NCBI GenBank assembly: GCA_027620015.1
Contig: JAQCGH010000002.1
Location: 1 to 64,000, forward strand
DNA length: 64,000 nucleotides
Source: Cyanobacteriota bacterium
GTDB lineage: Bacteria > Cyanobacteriota > Cyanobacteriia > PCC-6307 > Cyanobiaceae
Reading direction: 5' to 3'
Shown here piece after piece: positions 63,101-64,000 of this stretch. A program made the translations under genes and the position numbers. Within the stretch, counting starts at the first letter, position 1; every line of letters starts with the position of its first letter. A model generated the notes under the pieces. That model made no database searches. It had not been told where the DNA came from and saw only the letters and a list, made by a program, of their open reading frames with translations.

Positions 63101-63384
63101 ATAGCGCCCGAACCGAACTACTGCGGCTGCTGGAGTTGCGGCAGCAATGGAGCCAGAGCTGCTGGCCAGTGCCCCCGGAAACCGGCTGGGCCCTGCTCGA
63201 CAAGGGTGAAGCGCGTGCCATCGAAACCTGGGAAGGCGGTTTTCAGGGGCGGGGCGAACGGCTTGATCCAGAGCAGGCTCTCTGTTTCGGATCAGAGCTC
63301 AGCGGTACCGCCCTGTTGGCCAGCGGTGAGCTAGCCGCCCGGGCTGAGGAGCTCCTCGGTCCCCTGCGGGAGAGGTTGATATGA
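60145..63384 (+). CDS. recC: exodeoxyribonuclease V subunit gamma
   Basis: 1079 aa; NTWPTSRWLGEQLAVGLGGIAANIRYPFPSNQLRQIV, FGLSSLAPIQVQLLQALS, LTISALEPMRAIPHRVIVLMGLD; followed immediately by recB. Confidence 0.93.
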   Translation: MLTVFRGNRAEHLAELLAAQLLLNPPGPLETVHVVVNTWPTSRWLGEQLAVGLGGIAANIRYPFPSNQLRQIVNGVLGEIGADQDPWRASQLVWPVLELLPQLVKQPEAASLRRWLSRYPQHGSKLELAQWQLGRSIADALDDLALYRPELLAAWWCGENGPPIPPEQEWQRLLVGRLRELLGVKPFGMQVLEAIAQLQIKVPPTGSLPDPLRLFGLSSLAPIQVQLLQALSVHTNVDLYLLTPCRDLWQRCTSRRQVLSDAIALQQPLGGDWLMQAPGLEARFGRLGGEFQQLLEGSGESLQGQWQEKDLFVAPASNHRGKGPAPLLHQLQQQLADPAAQPLLQRASADSSLEFHRCPGPLRQVQIVRDRILQLLAADPTLQPRDVLVMTPQVDALAPLVAAVFGDQEATGVPLNWRLTDRSQQSEASLSRSLLELLRMAGERLTASSLETLLESPALQEHFQLSGAEMAALHPLLQRGGFHWGLDAEERGGLASGSLSWVIDRLLLGLVLPCDPGLAPAATAPLASGESIELLGRWLHLLTRLRYWLVELRRPRTCEAWNTCLRALLSDLFSDSDQDWELLLVLAAIDDWQQAASGCSLELSAPVVAAVLDERLAADSGRFGHRSGALTISALEPMRAIPHRVIVLMGLDANSYPRQIQRPGFHLLEQQRRLGDPNPADQDRYVLLEALLSARDHLLVTWSSRDPRSGEELPPATPVRQWLEWLQGQLPCRGSDLVISHPANPLDRANFQASGERPPGSCDERLLKARLLLDQPLEQSSAPQPPRPLAASEPPSAPPAPPSDAYGDLRDWLLAPQASWLAELGLRPREWADSLDDLEPLSLDERGRALLLRQALENPSDASLDEPAGWLARYRGQGLLPPLAAGELEASRLSQRWSSLHANLEALGPERRQLALWQNLQQELQWRGSSVLVLHTARPRNRHRLELWLALLLAAAADQGPLDGVLVARGAKDFGMQLRLQAPQADSARTELLRLLELRQQWSQSCWPVPPETGWALLDKGEARAIETWEGGFQGRGERLDPEQALCFGSELSGTALLASGELAARAEELLGPLRERLI

Positions 63385-64000
63385 ACCTGTCTGCCGGCAG
63401 CAATCAGGCCTTAACGCCAGACCAACCATTTGATGCCAATGCCTTTTCCCTGGATCCCGGCCTGCGGCTGCTGGAGGCCAGCGCCGGCACCGGCAAAACC
63501 TTCGCCCTGGCCCAGTTGGTTTTGCGCTATGTGGCCGAGGCCGAGCTAGGGCTGCGGCAGCTACTGGTCGTGACTTTCACCGAGGCCGCCGCAGCCGAAC
63601 TGCGCGATCGCATCGGCCAACGCCTGCAGCTGGCCCTGGCCGGCCTGGAAGATCCAGATTGGGAGCCGCCAGATTCCACCCTGGCCGCCTGGCTGGAGAA
63701 GCAACGACCGCGGGCCAAAAAGTTGCGGGCCCGGCTGCTACTGGCTCTAGAAGAGCTGGATGCCGCCGACATCACCACCATCCACGGTTTCTGCCGCCGC
63801 ACCCTGCAGCGCCACGCTTTGGAAGCGGGCCTGCCACCAGAGCTGCAGCTCGAAACCGATAAGGGCACCCTGGTGCGCCAGGTGGCCCACGACTACTGGC
63901 AACAGCAGGTTCTCCCTCTGCCCAGTCACCTACTGGCCGGGCTTCAGAAACGGGTTAGCGGCCCCGAAACCCTCGAAGGCCTGCTGCGCCAGCTCGATGG
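63381..64000 (+). CDS. recB: exodeoxyribonuclease V subunit beta, 5' part (runs off window)
   Basis: ATG at 63381 overlapping the recC stop: LDPGLRLLEASAGTGKTFALAQLVLRYVAE...LLVVTFTEAAAAELRDRI...ITTIHGFCRRTLQRHA. Confidence 0.93.
   Translation, partial: MNLSAGSNQALTPDQPFDANAFSLDPGLRLLEASAGTGKTFALAQLVLRYVAEAELGLRQLLVVTFTEAAAAELRDRIGQRLQLALAGLEDPDWEPPDSTLAAWLEKQRPRAKKLRARLLLALEELDAADITTIHGFCRRTLQRHALEAGLPPELQLETDKGTLVRQVAHDYWQQQVLPLPSHLLAGLQKRVSGPETLEGLLRQLD

Overview
The window is about 64 kb of a picocyanobacterial chromosome (Synechococcus/Cyanobium-like, inferred from gene content). Most of it is core housekeeping and photosynthesis genes: prfC, adenosylcobalamin-dependent RNR, apt, a UbiH-like FAD hydroxylase, an HLIP, dapB, chlH, folP, tpiA, an MsbA-like ABC exporter, carB, rsfS, glgP, glnN (GSIII), psbY, trmFO, crtH, grxD-bolA, plsC, pdxJ, ycf54, recC and recB. 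Three tRNAs are clear: Ser-TGA, initiator Met-CAT and Lys-TTT. The main accessory region is about 5.4-14.1 kb, next to tRNA-Ser. There the 3' end of the tRNA plus its downstream terminator region (about 100 bp) is repeated at 12749-12850, and a shorter third copy lies at 14105-14135. This looks like a tandem, integrase-less island. It carries a PhoX/phytase-like pair, a RimK-like ATP-grasp, ChrA, a solitary phycobilisome-linker-like gene and a DUF723-like protein. A second, AT-rich, ORF-poor stretch (48.6-49.8 kb) abuts tRNA-Lys. Other items worth checking are a response regulator that appears to lack its phospho-acceptor Asp, several small ORFs below the 60-aa track cutoff, and a small cluster of DnaA-box-like sequences. 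No CRISPR array, rRNA, transposase or intact integrase was recognised. All family calls come from reading the protein sequences; no database search was run.
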